Of a stretch of DNA of 64,000 nucleotides, positions 1 to 9,051 are shown piece by piece. Within the stretch, counting starts at the first letter, position 1, and every line of letters starts with the position of its first letter. The notes below the pieces were generated by a model. That model saw nothing but the letters and a program-made list of their open reading frames with translations, searched no databases and was not told the DNA's origin. A program made the position numbers and the translations under genes. The stretch covers positions 2,758,501-2,822,500 of the forward strand of contig NZ_PPFB01000001.1 of the NCBI RefSeq assembly GCF_002899455.1, in the 5' to 3' direction. Source of the stretch: Streptomyces sp. DH-12 (GTDB lineage Bacteria; Actinomycetota; Actinomycetes; Streptomycetales; Streptomycetaceae).

Positions 1-635
1 CGGTGGGCGTGGTGCGCGGCGAGGAACTCGCCGGACGGCCGCTCAATCCGTCGCTGGCGCGGTGCGCGGCCGACGGCATGCGGCTGCACTTCGTCCAGCG
101 GTCGGTGTACCGCCGCACGACCGAGCCGGACACCCTCGCGGCCGTGCTGCGCGCGGCGGACGCGGAGGACGCGTACGTCGTGCCCGAGGGCGGCAGCAAC
201 GCCGCCGCGGTGCGCGGGTGCGTGGATCTCGGCGGGGAGCTGACGGGGGCGGCGGACGTGGCCGCGGTGGCCTGCGGCACCGGCGGCACGCTCGCGGGGC
301 TGGCCGCCGGGCTCGCCGGCAGCGCGCGCGTCCTCGGCATACCGGTGCTCAAGGGCGGTTTCCTCGGCGCGCGGATACGGGCGCTGCAGACGGAGGCGTT
401 CGGCGGGCCGCGCGGGGACTGGAGCCTGGACGAGCGGTTCCACTGCGGCGGCTACGCGCGCGTCCCGGCGCACCTCGAGGCGTTCGCCGCGGACTTCGAA
501 CAGCGCCACGGCGTCCCCGTGGAACGTGTCTATGTCGCCAAGTTGCTTCATGCCCTTGTCATCCTGGCCGGAGAGGGCGCCTTCCCGCGCGGGAGCACGG
601 TCGCCGCGGTCGTCACCGGACGTCCGTTCCCGTGA
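1..635 (+). CDS. PLP-dependent ACC deaminase/D-cysteine desulfhydrase family enzyme, 3' part
   Basis: The reading frame is open from the left edge and ends at a TGA, so only the C-terminal 210 or so residues are present. The visible part carries a glycine-rich CGTGGTLAGLAAG loop, typical of the phosphate-binding segment of fold-type II (tryptophan synthase beta-like) PLP enzymes, preceded by PEGGSNAAAV, a motif typical of the ACC deaminase/D-cysteine desulfhydrase group. The Schiff-base lysine would lie in the missing N-terminal half and cannot be checked. Members split sulfur- or amine-containing small amino acids in the cytosol. Family membership is fairly secure; the substrate is not. The gene is separated from the next clear gene by about 600 bp and shows no operon partner inside the window. 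Confidence 0.8.
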   Translation, partial: VGVVRGEELAGRPLNPSLARCAADGMRLHFVQRSVYRRTTEPDTLAAVLRAADAEDAYVVPEGGSNAAAVRGCVDLGGELTGAADVAAVACGTGGTLAGLAAGLAGSARVLGIPVLKGGFLGARIRALQTEAFGGPRGDWSLDERFHCGGYARVPAHLEAFAADFEQRHGVPVERVYVAKLLHALVILAGEGAFPRGSTVAAVVTGRPFP

Positions 636-891
636 ACCGCTGAGCGCCCTGCCGCGTCTCCGGTGGGCCGCGGTCTCCCCGGGCCCACCGGCGCGGCAGC
701 GTCCGCAGCGTCTCGTCGTCGACGGGCGCCTGCGCCCGCGCGTCGGCCACGGCCCGCGCCCCGGCCCGCGGGTCCCGCCCGGGCCGCGGGTCCCGCCCGG
801 GCCGCCGCAGCAGCAGGGGCGTCACGTCCACGTCCGGCCCGCCCTCGTTTTTCCGCGCGGGCGTCCGCGCGCCCGTCGTAATCTGGCCATC

Positions 892-945
892 ATGAACCAG
901 TGCACGCACGTCGAGGCGTTGCCGTACCCGGAGCCGGCGCCGGCG
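892..945 (+). pseudogene. Possible remnant of a UBP-type zinc-finger protein gene
   Basis: An ATG is followed by codons for MNQCTHVEALPYPEPAPA, which resembles the N-terminus of small bacterial UBP-type zinc-finger proteins (Cys-x-His near the start, then a proline-rich stretch). After these roughly 18 codons the frame no longer shows the expected Cys/His pattern and has no family likeness up to its stop near 1068. TAATCT lies seven bases before the ATG, a leaderless-start arrangement. I infer a 5' fragment left after an internal deletion; chance similarity is possible. Confidence 0.3.
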
Positions 946-995
946 CTTCGTCGCCCGCGCACTGGTGTGACGTGGCGGGGCCCCCGGTGCCGGAC

Positions 996-1021
996 GGTTC
1001 GACGGTCCGGCGCCTGGGTAC
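996..1021 (+). promoter_or_regulatory. Candidate SigB/SigH-type promoter of ushX-sigH
   Basis: GGTTC and GGGTAC are separated by 15 bp, close to the GTTT-N14-GGGTAT pattern recognised by the SigB-like sigma factors of Streptomyces. It lies about 210 bp upstream of ushX. Osmotic-stress sigma operons are often autoregulated (known), so a SigH-family promoter here would fit. The -35 match is imperfect. Confidence 0.45.
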
Positions 1022-1229
1022 GTCAATGCGGCGCGCGCTCTTCCCATTTGGTCGCCGCAGACCCCTAGCCACGGAGCGTGTTCGGAGCTTTACTATGAGT
1101 GACGGCAGCGGGTCGGGGTCCCGGCGACAGGACCGCCGGGAGCGCGATAGCGTCACGGCTGAACCACGTAGCGCGTTGCCCGGGGGCGAACACAGGCCCT
1201 GAAACGCTTGTACCACCTTGGAGGTGAGG

Positions 1230-1643
1230 GTGTCCCAGATCGCAGGCGAGCCCGCGACCCAGGACTTCGTGGAAGTCCGGCTGCCGGCCGCGGGGGCCTA
1301 CCTGTCGGTGCTGCGTACGGCCACGGCCGGCCTCGCGGCCCGTTTGGACTTCACCCTCGACGAGATCGAGGACCTGCGCATCGCGGTCGACGAGGCCTGC
1401 GCGATCCTGCTGCAGCAGGCCGTGCCGGGGTCGGTGCTCAGTTGCATCTTCCGGCTCGTCGACGACTCGCTGGAGGTCACCGTCTCGGCGCCCACCACGG
1501 ACGGCCACGCCCCCTCGCGGGACACCTTCGCCTGGACCGTGCTGTCCGCGCTCGCGGGCAAGGTCTCCTCGGCCGTGGACGAGGACAAGACCGTGTCGAT
1601 CAGCCTCTACAAACAGCGCGGCGCGGGACCCGGGCCGGCGTGA
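1230..1643 (+). CDS. ushX: Anti-sigma factor UshX/PrsH (RsbW-type serine kinase fold)
   Basis: A 137-residue GHKL-fold protein of the RsbW/SpoIIAB type. The conserved block DEIEDLRIAVDEACAI (around residues 48-63) is the N-box helix. Such proteins hold their partner SigB-like sigma factor inactive and can phosphorylate an antagonist protein. The GTG at 1230 is preferred because GGAGG lies five bases upstream; a TTG at 1218 would bury that site. The stop codon overlaps the GTG of sigH in a GTGA quadruplet, so the pair is probably translationally coupled. From memory the sequence is close to S. coelicolor SCO5244. It should act in the cytosol on SigH during osmotic stress. Confidence 0.9.
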   Translation: MSQIAGEPATQDFVEVRLPAAGAYLSVLRTATAGLAARLDFTLDEIEDLRIAVDEACAILLQQAVPGSVLSCIFRLVDDSLEVTVSAPTTDGHAPSRDTFAWTVLSALAGKVSSAVDEDKTVSISLYKQRGAGPGPA

Positions 1644-2773
1644 GAAGCGAGGACGGGCCGGTGCGGGACGAAGAACGCGGCACACGGGAGCTGCCGGCCG
1701 AGCGCGTGCCGGACGGCATCGACGGCATCCCCGAGCAGGCCCGGCCGCATCCGGAGGACGACTCCGCCAGGGACGTCCGGCCGGGCGGCGGGCAGGCCGG
1801 CGGTGCCGTGCGGGGCACGTCCGCGGCCGGACCGGCCGCTCCCGGCGGGGACGCCCCCGCCCGGGCCGAGCCGGCGGCGGGGGACGAGGCGAGCGCTCGG
1901 GGAAGGGCGACGGGCGGGACGATGAGCGAGCACGAGCGAGAGGCCGAGGAGCGGGCGGCGCCTGCCTCCGGCGCACGGGGCGCACCGGGTGTGCCGGGCA
2001 CGCACGCGCACCACGACCCGCAGGACCGCAGCGGGGCGCGCGCCCTCTTCCTCGAGCTGCGCACGCTGGAGGACGGCACTCCGGAGTACGCGGAGCTGCG
2101 CAACCGTCTGGTGCGGATGCACCTGCCGCTCGTCGAGCACCTGGCGCGCCGCTTCCGCAACCGCGGCGAGCCGCTGGACGACCTCACCCAGGTCGCCACC
2201 ATCGGGCTGATCAAGTCCGTCGACCGCTTCGACCCGGACCGCGGCGTGGAGTTCTCCACGTACGCCACCCCGACGGTCGTCGGCGAGATCAAGCGGCACT
2301 TCCGCGACAAGGGCTGGGCGGTGCGCGTGCCGCGGCGGCTCCAGGAGCTGCGGCTGGCGCTCACCACGGCCACGGCGGAGCTGTCCCAGCTGCACGGCCG
2401 CTCCCCCACGGTGCACGAGCTGGCGCAGAAGCTGGCCATCTCCGAGGAGGAGGTCCTGGAGGGCCTGGAGTCGGCGAACGCCTACTCCACGCTGTCCCTG
2501 GACGTCCCCGACACCGACGACGAGTCCCCGGCGGTCGCCGACACCCTCGGCGCGGAGGACGAGGCGCTGGAGGGCGTGGAGTACCGGGAGTCGCTCAAGC
2601 CGCTGCTGGAGGGCCTCCCGCCGCGCGAGAAGCGGATCCTGCTGCTGCGCTTCTTCGGCAACATGACCCAGTCGCAGATCGCGCAGGAGGTCGGCATCTC
2701 GCAGATGCACGTCTCCCGGCTGCTGGCCCGCACCCTGGCCCAGCTGCGGGAGAAGCTGCTCGTCGAGGAGTGA
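1640..2773 (+). CDS. sigH: Stress sigma factor SigH (SigB/SigF family), long form
   Basis: An RNA polymerase sigma factor. The C-terminal 250 residues contain all regions: region 2 (LDDLTQVATIGLIKSVDRFD and FSTYATPTVVGEIKR), region 3 (VPRRLQELRLAL onward) and region 4 with a helix-turn-helix (MTQSQIAQEVGISQMHVSRLL). The GTG at 1640 overlaps the ushX stop and gives 377 residues with a low-complexity Ala/Arg/Glu N-terminus. An in-frame ATG at 1922 would give 283 residues and contains the whole sigma core. The frame is open even further upstream, through ushX. S. coelicolor sigH is reported to yield several isoforms from alternative starts and proteolysis, and this architecture agrees with that. 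Confidence 0.92.
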   Translation: MRSEDGPVRDEERGTRELPAERVPDGIDGIPEQARPHPEDDSARDVRPGGGQAGGAVRGTSAAGPAAPGGDAPARAEPAAGDEASARGRATGGTMSEHEREAEERAAPASGARGAPGVPGTHAHHDPQDRSGARALFLELRTLEDGTPEYAELRNRLVRMHLPLVEHLARRFRNRGEPLDDLTQVATIGLIKSVDRFDPDRGVEFSTYATPTVVGEIKRHFRDKGWAVRVPRRLQELRLALTTATAELSQLHGRSPTVHELAQKLAISEEEVLEGLESANAYSTLSLDVPDTDDESPAVADTLGAEDEALEGVEYRESLKPLLEGLPPREKRILLLRFFGNMTQSQIAQEVGISQMHVSRLLARTLAQLREKLLVEE

Positions 2774-2796
2774 CGCGCCGGCGCCGCCCCGGCGCG

Positions 2797-3249
2797 TCAC
2801 TTCGCGGCGTCGCCCGTGTTCCCGGGTCCGCGGATGCCGAGGGCTCGGGTGGTCTCCGCGTTGATCAGCAGCACCAGCGCGGTCACGGCGACGACGGCGA
2901 GCACGATCCCGGCGGGAATCGCCGCCCCGTCGGACAGCAGCATGTTGTAGGCCACCGGCAGCGCCATGATCTGCGTGATGACGGCGGGCCCGCGGCTCCA
3001 GCTCCGCCGGGCGAACAGACCGCGCGCGGCCAGCAGCGGCAGCAGCGCCAGCACGATCAGGGTGACCCCGCCGGTGACGGCCTGCGTCCGGCCGTCCGGC
3101 TCGCCCGCGAGACCGAGCACCAGCAGCCAGACGCCGCCCACGACCAGCGCCAGTCCCTCGAACGCGGCCAGGGCCGCGGCGTACGTCAGGCGGCGCGGAC
3201 GGACGCCGGTGTCGTCGGGGCTGGTGGCGGGGGTCTGCTCGCTGCTCAC
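2797..3249 (-). CDS. Small integral membrane protein, conserved hypothetical
   Basis: About 150 residues with four hydrophobic segments (roughly residues 25-47, 60-78, 90-105 and 113-133), a short polar N-terminus rich in Thr/Pro/Asp and a hydrophilic tail. No catalytic motif is visible and I do not recognise a named family. The GTG at 3249 was chosen because it starts just before the conserved-looking polar leader and the hydrophobic part; an upstream ATG at 3297 is possible. It is convergent with sigH, only 23 bp away, and divergent from the lipid-kinase-like gene. Function unknown; cytoplasmic membrane location is inferred from the hydrophobic segments. Confidence 0.75.
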   Translation of the reverse strand: MSSEQTPATSPDDTGVRPRRLTYAAALAAFEGLALVVGGVWLLVLGLAGEPDGRTQAVTGGVTLIVLALLPLLAARGLFARRSWSRGPAVITQIMALPVAYNMLLSDGAAIPAGIVLAVVAVTALVLLINAETTRALGIRGPGNTGDAAK

Positions 3250-3366
3250 CCCTGCAGGGTAGCCGCCGCCGGGGAGCCGTCCCGTGGCGAGGTTCACGCC
3301 CCGCGCCGTCCACGGTGCGGGACCTCGGTCTGGGCCGGGTACCGCTCAGTAGGTACCCTGCACGTC

Positions 3367-4335
3367 ATGCGTGCACTCCTCGTGGTCAACCCGGCGGCAA
3401 CCACCACCAGTGCGCGCACGCGCGACGTGCTGATCCACGCGCTCGCCAGCGAGATGAAGCTGGACGCGGTGACCACCGAGTACCGCGGACACGCGCGCGA
3501 CCTGGGCCGGCAGGCGGCGGAGAGCGGCGAGATCGACCTGGTGGTCGCCCTGGGCGGCGACGGCACGGTGAACGAGGTGGTCAACGGCCTGCTGCACGCG
3601 GGGCCCGACCCGGAGCGCCTGCCCGGTCTCGCCGTGGTCCCCGGCGGCTCCACCAACGTCTTCGCCCGCGCCCTGGGGCTGCCCAACCAGCCCGTGGAGG
3701 CGACCGGCGCGCTGCTGGACGCCCTGCGCGAGGGCCGGGAGCGGACCGTGGGCCTGGGGCTGACCTCGGGCACTCCCGGCACCGAGGACGAGGCGGTGCC
3801 GGCCCGCTGGTTCACCTTCAACGCGGGGCTGGGCTTCGACGCCGGCGTGGTCGGCCGGGTGGAGCAGCAGCGGGAGCGGGGCCGGAGGTCGACCCACGCG
3901 CTGTACATGCGCCAGGTGGTGCGTCAACTGCTGGGCGACCCGCACCGTCGGCACGGAATGATCACATTGGATCTCGTGGGCGAGGAGCCGGTCGAGGACC
4001 TGGTGCTGTCCATAGTCTCGAACACCTCGCCGTGGACGTTCCTCGGCAACCGCCCGATCTACGCGTCGCCCCGGGCGTCGTTCGACGCGGGACTCGATCT
4101 CTTCGGTCTCACGCGGATGTCCACCGCCGCGGTTGCCCGGTATGGCACGCAGTTGCTCACTTCGTCCCCGGAGCGCGGCCCCCGCGGCAAGCACGCGGTG
4201 TCGCGGCACGATCTGACACGCTTCACCTTGCATTCGAAGGTGCCACTGCCCCTTCAGATGGACGGTGACCACCTGGGGCTGCGTACGAGCGTGACGTTCA
4301 CAGGCGTACGCCGTGCACTGCGTGTGATTGTGTGA
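3367..4335 (+). CDS. Diacylglycerol/sphingosine-kinase-family lipid kinase
   Basis: A 322-residue protein of the DagK/YegS/LCB5 family. The N-terminus MRALLVVNPAA is the family's first beta strand. The nucleotide-binding motif GGDGTVNEVVNG lies near residues 61-72, and PGGSTNVFARALGLP near 96-110 is the conserved second block. The C-terminal half has the expected beta-sandwich with QMDGDH near the end. Members phosphorylate diacylglycerol or related lipids at the membrane using ATP; actinobacterial relatives also serve in phosphatidylinositol mannoside or lipid recycling pathways (uncertain here). It stands alone, followed by a 318-bp gap before wblE. Confidence 0.88.
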   Translation: MRALLVVNPAATTTSARTRDVLIHALASEMKLDAVTTEYRGHARDLGRQAAESGEIDLVVALGGDGTVNEVVNGLLHAGPDPERLPGLAVVPGGSTNVFARALGLPNQPVEATGALLDALREGRERTVGLGLTSGTPGTEDEAVPARWFTFNAGLGFDAGVVGRVEQQRERGRRSTHALYMRQVVRQLLGDPHRRHGMITLDLVGEEPVEDLVLSIVSNTSPWTFLGNRPIYASPRASFDAGLDLFGLTRMSTAAVARYGTQLLTSSPERGPRGKHAVSRHDLTRFTLHSKVPLPLQMDGDHLGLRTSVTFTGVRRALRVIV

Positions 4336-4653
4336 GCAGAAAGGCCCAAAGTCCTTTCAGTCGAACGTTTAGGCCAGGGTCCACCCCATGGAAGTACGGC
4401 TGTGACCTAGTCGACACCGAAGAATCAAAAAAAACTTTCCGGAAGGGGTTGTATCCGCCGCCGAGGTTTGCGAGTCTCTTCTTGGCGATCGGGACGGCCC
4501 GCAACACCGGCCTCCACAGATCACCGGAACCCCTCTTCAAACCCAAGGACCACGCCAGGAACCCTGGCAGTCGGCCCTTCACTTGTTGGGGGATTCGTGA
4601 AAGCGTTCACATTCACAAGCTAACCGCAGTAATACCAAGGAGAGGTAGCAGCC
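4336..4653 (+). promoter_or_regulatory. wblE upstream region with A-tract and Rex-like operator
   Basis: A gene-free stretch of 318 bp that is less GC-rich than its surroundings. It contains a run of eight A residues near 4427-4435, an unusual sequence for this genome, followed by a GGTTGTATCC element around 4448. Near its 3' end is a 16-bp Rex-like inverted repeat, and AAGGAGAGG lies directly before the wblE ATG. The length suggests a long wblE leader with more than one promoter (inference). I see no ORF with coding character. Confidence 0.6.
4597..4612. promoter_or_regulatory. Candidate Rex operator upstream of wblE
   Basis: The sequence CGTGAAAGCGTTCACA agrees with the Streptomyces Rex operator pattern TGTGAA-N4-TTCACA in 11 of 12 conserved positions. 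Rex is an NADH-sensing repressor. The site is about 40 bp before the wblE start codon, a suitable position for repression. No rex gene is in the window. The match was found by eye; binding is inferred. Confidence 0.55.
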
Positions 4654-4911
4654 ATGGACTGGCGTCACAACGCCGTTTGCCGCGAAGAAGACCCCGAGCT
4701 CTTCTTCCCCATCGGCAACACCGGTCCCGCGCTGCTGCAGATCGAGGAAGCCAAGGCCGTCTGCCGCCGCTGCCCGGTGATCGAGCAGTGCCTGCAGTGG
4801 GCGCTCGAGTCCGGTCAGGACTCCGGCGTCTGGGGTGGTCTCAGCGAGGACGAGCGTCGCGCGATGAAGCGCCGCGCTGCCCGCAACCGGGCGCGTCAGG
4901 CCTCCGCCTGA
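4654..4911 (+). CDS. wblE: WhiB-like transcription factor WblE
   Basis: An 85-residue WhiB-family iron-sulfur protein. The four cluster ligands are Cys9, Cys37, Cys40 and Cys46 in the arrangement C-xn-CxxCxxxxxC (VCRRCPVIEQCLQWA). The GVWGG turn follows, then an Arg/Lys-rich DNA-contact tail (RRAMKRRAARNRAR). WhiB proteins bind region 4 of the principal sigma factor and tune promoter choice in response to redox state. The ATG is preceded by AAGGAGAGG at good spacing. It is monocistronic: two hairpins follow it before the convergent histidine kinase gene. Identity as WblE rests on length, motif pattern and the neighbouring PdtaS-like kinase, the same order as in S. coelicolor (from memory). 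Confidence 0.93.
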   Translation: MDWRHNAVCREEDPELFFPIGNTGPALLQIEEAKAVCRRCPVIEQCLQWALESGQDSGVWGGLSEDERRAMKRRAARNRARQASA

Positions 4912-4947
4912 CGACCCCGCCCCCGCGAACAGCCTGAGCTTGGCGGC

Positions 4948-4990
4948 GCGTGTGCGCCCGTCCGGATGATTCCGTGGACGGCGCACACGC
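4948..4990 (+). terminator. Inverted repeat downstream of wblE
   Basis: GCGTGTGCGC followed by CCGTCC pairs with GGACG plus GCGCACACGC across a short loop, giving a stem of about 15 bp starting 37 bp after the wblE stop. It lacks a T-run, which is usual for Streptomyces terminators. Confidence 0.6.
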
Positions 4991-5070
4991 ATCTCCCGCC
5001 CCGAGCCGCAGCGCGACGTTCCCCCGGCGCCCGACCCGGTCGGGCAGGGGAAGCGAAGGAACGAGCATCA

Positions 5071-5096
5071 GCCCCGGACCGTGGTCCGGGGCCTTT
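5071..5096 (+). terminator. Rho-independent terminator between wblE and the kinase gene
   Basis: GCCCCGGACC pairs with GGTCCGGGGC across a two-base loop, and the + strand continues CTTTTG. The stem is perfect over 10 bp. It lies between two convergent genes, so it may stop transcription from both sides; the T-run favours the wblE direction. Confidence 0.8.
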
Positions 5097-5131
5097 TGCT
5101 GTCCGGCCCCGCATCGCGCCGGGCCCGGCGG

Positions 5132-6607
5132 CTACGCGTGGGACTGCACCGGGATGTCGAGGATCACCCGGGTCCCTCGCTCCGGCGCCGGCACCATGTC
5201 GAAGGCGCCGCCCAACTCCCCCTCCACCAGCGTCCGTACGATCTGCAGGCCGAGGTTGCCCGCGGTGTGCGGGTCGAACCCCTCGGGCAGCCCCACCCCG
5301 TCGTCCTGCACGGTGACCAGCAGACGCGCCTCCCGGGAGGTGCCGCCGCGCACCGCCGACACCTCGACGGTGCCGGTCTCGCCCTCGCGGAAGCCGTGCT
5401 CCAGGGCGTTCTGCAGCACCTCGGTCAGCACCATCGACAGCGGCGTGGCCACCTCGGCGTCGAGTATCCCGAAGCGGCCCGAACGCCGGCCGGTGACCTT
5501 GCCCGGGGAGATCTCGGCGACCATGGCGAGCACCCGGTCGGCGATCTCGTCGAACTCCACCCGCTCGTCCAGGTTCTGGGACAGCGTCTCGTGGACGATG
5601 GCGATGGACCCGACCCGCCGCACGGCCTCCTCCAGCGCCGCGCGCCCGCGTTCCGACCCGATCCGTCGGGCCTGGAGCCGCAGCAGCGCGGCCACCGTCT
5701 GGAGGTTGTTCTTCACCCGGTGGTGGATCTCCCGGATGGTGGCGTCCTTGGTGATCAACTCTCGTTCGCGGCGGCGCAGTTCGGTCACGTCCCGGAGCAG
5801 CACCAGCGAACCGATGCGGGTGCCCTTGGGCTTGAGCGGGATCGCGCGGAACTGGATCACGCCGTCGCCGGACTCGATCTCGAACTCGCGGGGCGCCCAG
5901 CCGCTCGCGACCTTGGCCAGCGCCTCGTCCACCGGCCCGCGCGAGGGCGCCAGTTCGGCGGTGGTCCGCCCGAGGTGATGGCCCACCAGGTCCGCGGCCA
6001 GGCCCAGCCGGTGGTAGGCGGACAGGGCGTTGGGCGACGCGTACTGGACCACGCCGTCGGCGTCGAGCCGGATCAGGCCGTCGCCGACCCGTGGCGAGGC
6101 GTCCATCTCCAGCTGCTGGTTCGCGAACGGGAAAGCGCCCGCCGCGATCATCTGCGCGAGGTCCGAGGCGCTCTGCAGATAGGTGAGCTCCAGCCGGCTC
6201 GGGGTGCGCACGGTGAGCAGGTTGGTGTTGCGCGCGATGACGCCGAGGACCCGCCCCTCGCGCCGTACCGGGATGGACTCGACGCGGACCGGAACCTCCT
6301 CCCGCCACTCCGGGTCGCCCTCACGCACGATGCGGCCCTCGTCCAGGGCCGCGTCCAGCATGGGCCGGCGGCCGCGCGGGACCAGGTGGCCGACCATGTC
6401 GTCCTGGTAGGAGGTCGGGCCGGTGTTGGGCCGCATCTGGGCGACGGAGACGTAGCGCGTGCCGTCGCGGGTGGGGACCCACAGCACCAGGTCGGCGAAG
6501 GAGAGGTCGGAGAGCAGCTGCCACTCCGAGACCAGCAGGTGGAGCCACTCGAGGTCGGTGTCGTCGAGGGCGGTGTGCTGGCGTACGAGTTCGTTCATGG
6601 AGGGCAC
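5132..6607 (-). CDS. PdtaS-like sensor histidine kinase (GAF-PAS-HisKA_2-HATPase)
   Basis: A soluble 491-residue histidine kinase with no membrane segment. Residues 1-150 form a GAF-like domain and about 175-265 a PAS domain (DGVVQYASPNALSAYHRLG). The phosphoacceptor block IREIHHRVKNNLQTVAALL near residue 290 has the HisKA_2 pattern HHRVKNNLQ. The C-terminus is an HATPase_c domain (EVLQNALEHG N-box and DDGVGLP G1 box). This is the PdtaS architecture; PdtaS normally partners an ANTAR response regulator encoded elsewhere. A GTG at 6607 has TACGCT exactly seven bases upstream, as expected for a leaderless mRNA; the ATG at 6598 is the alternative. It is transcribed away from the candidate sRNA region. 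Confidence 0.9.
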   Translation of the reverse strand: MPSMNELVRQHTALDDTDLEWLHLLVSEWQLLSDLSFADLVLWVPTRDGTRYVSVAQMRPNTGPTSYQDDMVGHLVPRGRRPMLDAALDEGRIVREGDPEWREEVPVRVESIPVRREGRVLGVIARNTNLLTVRTPSRLELTYLQSASDLAQMIAAGAFPFANQQLEMDASPRVGDGLIRLDADGVVQYASPNALSAYHRLGLAADLVGHHLGRTTAELAPSRGPVDEALAKVASGWAPREFEIESGDGVIQFRAIPLKPKGTRIGSLVLLRDVTELRRRERELITKDATIREIHHRVKNNLQTVAALLRLQARRIGSERGRAALEEAVRRVGSIAIVHETLSQNLDERVEFDEIADRVLAMVAEISPGKVTGRRSGRFGILDAEVATPLSMVLTEVLQNALEHGFREGETGTVEVSAVRGGTSREARLLVTVQDDGVGLPEGFDPHTAGNLGLQIVRTLVEGELGGAFDMVPAPERGTRVILDIPVQSHA

Positions 6608-6663
6608 GTCAGCGAGCGTACCCGCGGGATCGTCCGACCCTGGAACACCCGCGGGCCGCGGCG

Positions 6664-6832
6664 CCTGGGAGGGACCCTCAACCCTCCCGGCACCGCAGCC
6701 CGGAGCAATATCGGCCGGTGGGGTGTGCGGTCCCGGTCGGCCGAAGGATGAGGAGCCGGGGCAGTCAGGGCAGAGAGCCTCGGATCCTCGGTCCGCCTTC
6801 CTGTGCGGGGAAGGCAGGTCTGTGTGTCCTGC
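6664..6832 (-). ncRNA. Candidate small regulatory RNA of the scr5239 type
   Basis: The minus strand has TTTACA (6861-6866), a 17-bp spacer and CACAAT (6838-6843), placing a start near 6830-6833. About 160 nt further on is the hairpin GGGAGGG/CCCTCCC (6667-6688) with flanking CC/GG pairs, a plausible 3' end. Streptomyces scr5239 is about 159 nt, lies next to the orthologous kinase gene, is controlled by DasR and represses dagA and metE (known). The match in size, place and operator is strong; the RNA sequence itself was not compared. Confidence 0.6.
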
Positions 6833-6837
6833 TACGC

Positions 6838-6866
6838 ATTGTGGACTAGACCACTGCGCCTGTAAA
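6838..6866 (-). promoter_or_regulatory. Predicted promoter of the sRNA with internal DasR operator
   Basis: The -35 TTTACA matches TTGACA in five of six bases and the -10 is CACAAT, 17 bp apart. The 16-mer AGTGGTCTAGTCCACA (minus strand, 6840-6855) matches the dre consensus A(C/G)TGGTCTAGACCA(C/G)T in 14 of 16 positions. It overlaps the -10 and spacer, so DasR binding would block polymerase and GlcN-6-P would relieve it (inference). Confidence 0.65.
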
Positions 6867-7062
6867 TGCGTCGTACGGAGGTTCTTCGCCGTCCCTCCGC
6901 GTCCCTGCGGACGCGGACGGGTCCCGCATGCAGCCTAACCCGAGAGGTGTGCCGGCGGGGCCGGTCGGACGCGGGATTTCCGGGGCACCCGGGCCCGGGT
7001 GCCGATCCCGTCCCGGAGGCCGGTCTCACCTGGGCGGACGGGTGCCCCTCTGCTAGATTGAG

Positions 7063-7078
7063 ATTGGTCTACACCACA
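7063..7078 (+). promoter_or_regulatory. DasR operator (dre) upstream of nagB
   Basis: ATTGGTCTACACCACA matches the dre consensus in 13 of 16 positions. It lies immediately after a TAGATT candidate -10 (7054-7059) and about 60 bp before the nagB start, so it probably covers the transcription start. Control of nagB by DasR is established in S. coelicolor. Confidence 0.8.
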
Positions 7079-7138
7079 TGGTCCCGGTGTCCCGGGGCCC
7101 GTCCCAGTCGAGTCCACCGGAAGATCGGCAGGCCCATC

Positions 7139-8846
<1,708 letters not shown>

Positions 8847-9051
8847 GACCGGACGCCTCCGGGCGGCCCTCCGCCGTCCCGCACGAGACCCGGCGGACCG
8901 GGCGGCTGACAGGGATTTCCGCCGCTGTCGCCTCGCGGTCGCGCCGCTGCCGCACACCTCTCCTCTTACGGGGGGTTACGACCACCCCGGACCCTCATCT
9001 ACATTGCCGCGAGCCAACGTCGGCGATCACTGAGGGGACGGGAGCCGTCTG

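Larger units (their letters stand above)
636..1229. other. Intergenic region upstream of the ushX-sigH pair
   Basis: About 600 bp without a convincing intact gene. It is rich in GGGCCC/CCGCGG-type runs at 660-860. It holds the possible zinc-finger gene remnant at 892-945 and a stress-sigma-type promoter candidate at 996-1021. A TTTACTAT stretch near 1090 could be another -10 element. Frames open here lack a consistent third-position GC pattern. In S. coelicolor the region upstream of sigH carries several promoters (known), so this is probably regulatory. Confidence 0.5.
6608..7138. other. Intergenic region between kinase gene and nagB, with predicted sRNA
   Basis: 531 bp without a coding frame of real character. 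It contains a hairpin at 6664-6690, a predicted sRNA promoter at 6838-6866 reading leftwards, a DasR-type operator inside that promoter, and a second DasR operator at 7063-7078 before nagB. A GC-rich hairpin, CCGCGTCCCTGCGGACGCGG, at about 6897-6916 lies between the two operators and could end a rightward transcript. The position equals the S. coelicolor scr5239 locus next to SCO5239 (from memory). Confidence 0.6.

Noticed and set aside
613-1047. Long open frame on the minus strand upstream of sigH
   Set aside because: It is Arg/Pro-dominated, has no ribosome site and overlaps the promoter region; it is typical of the antisense frame in high-GC DNA.
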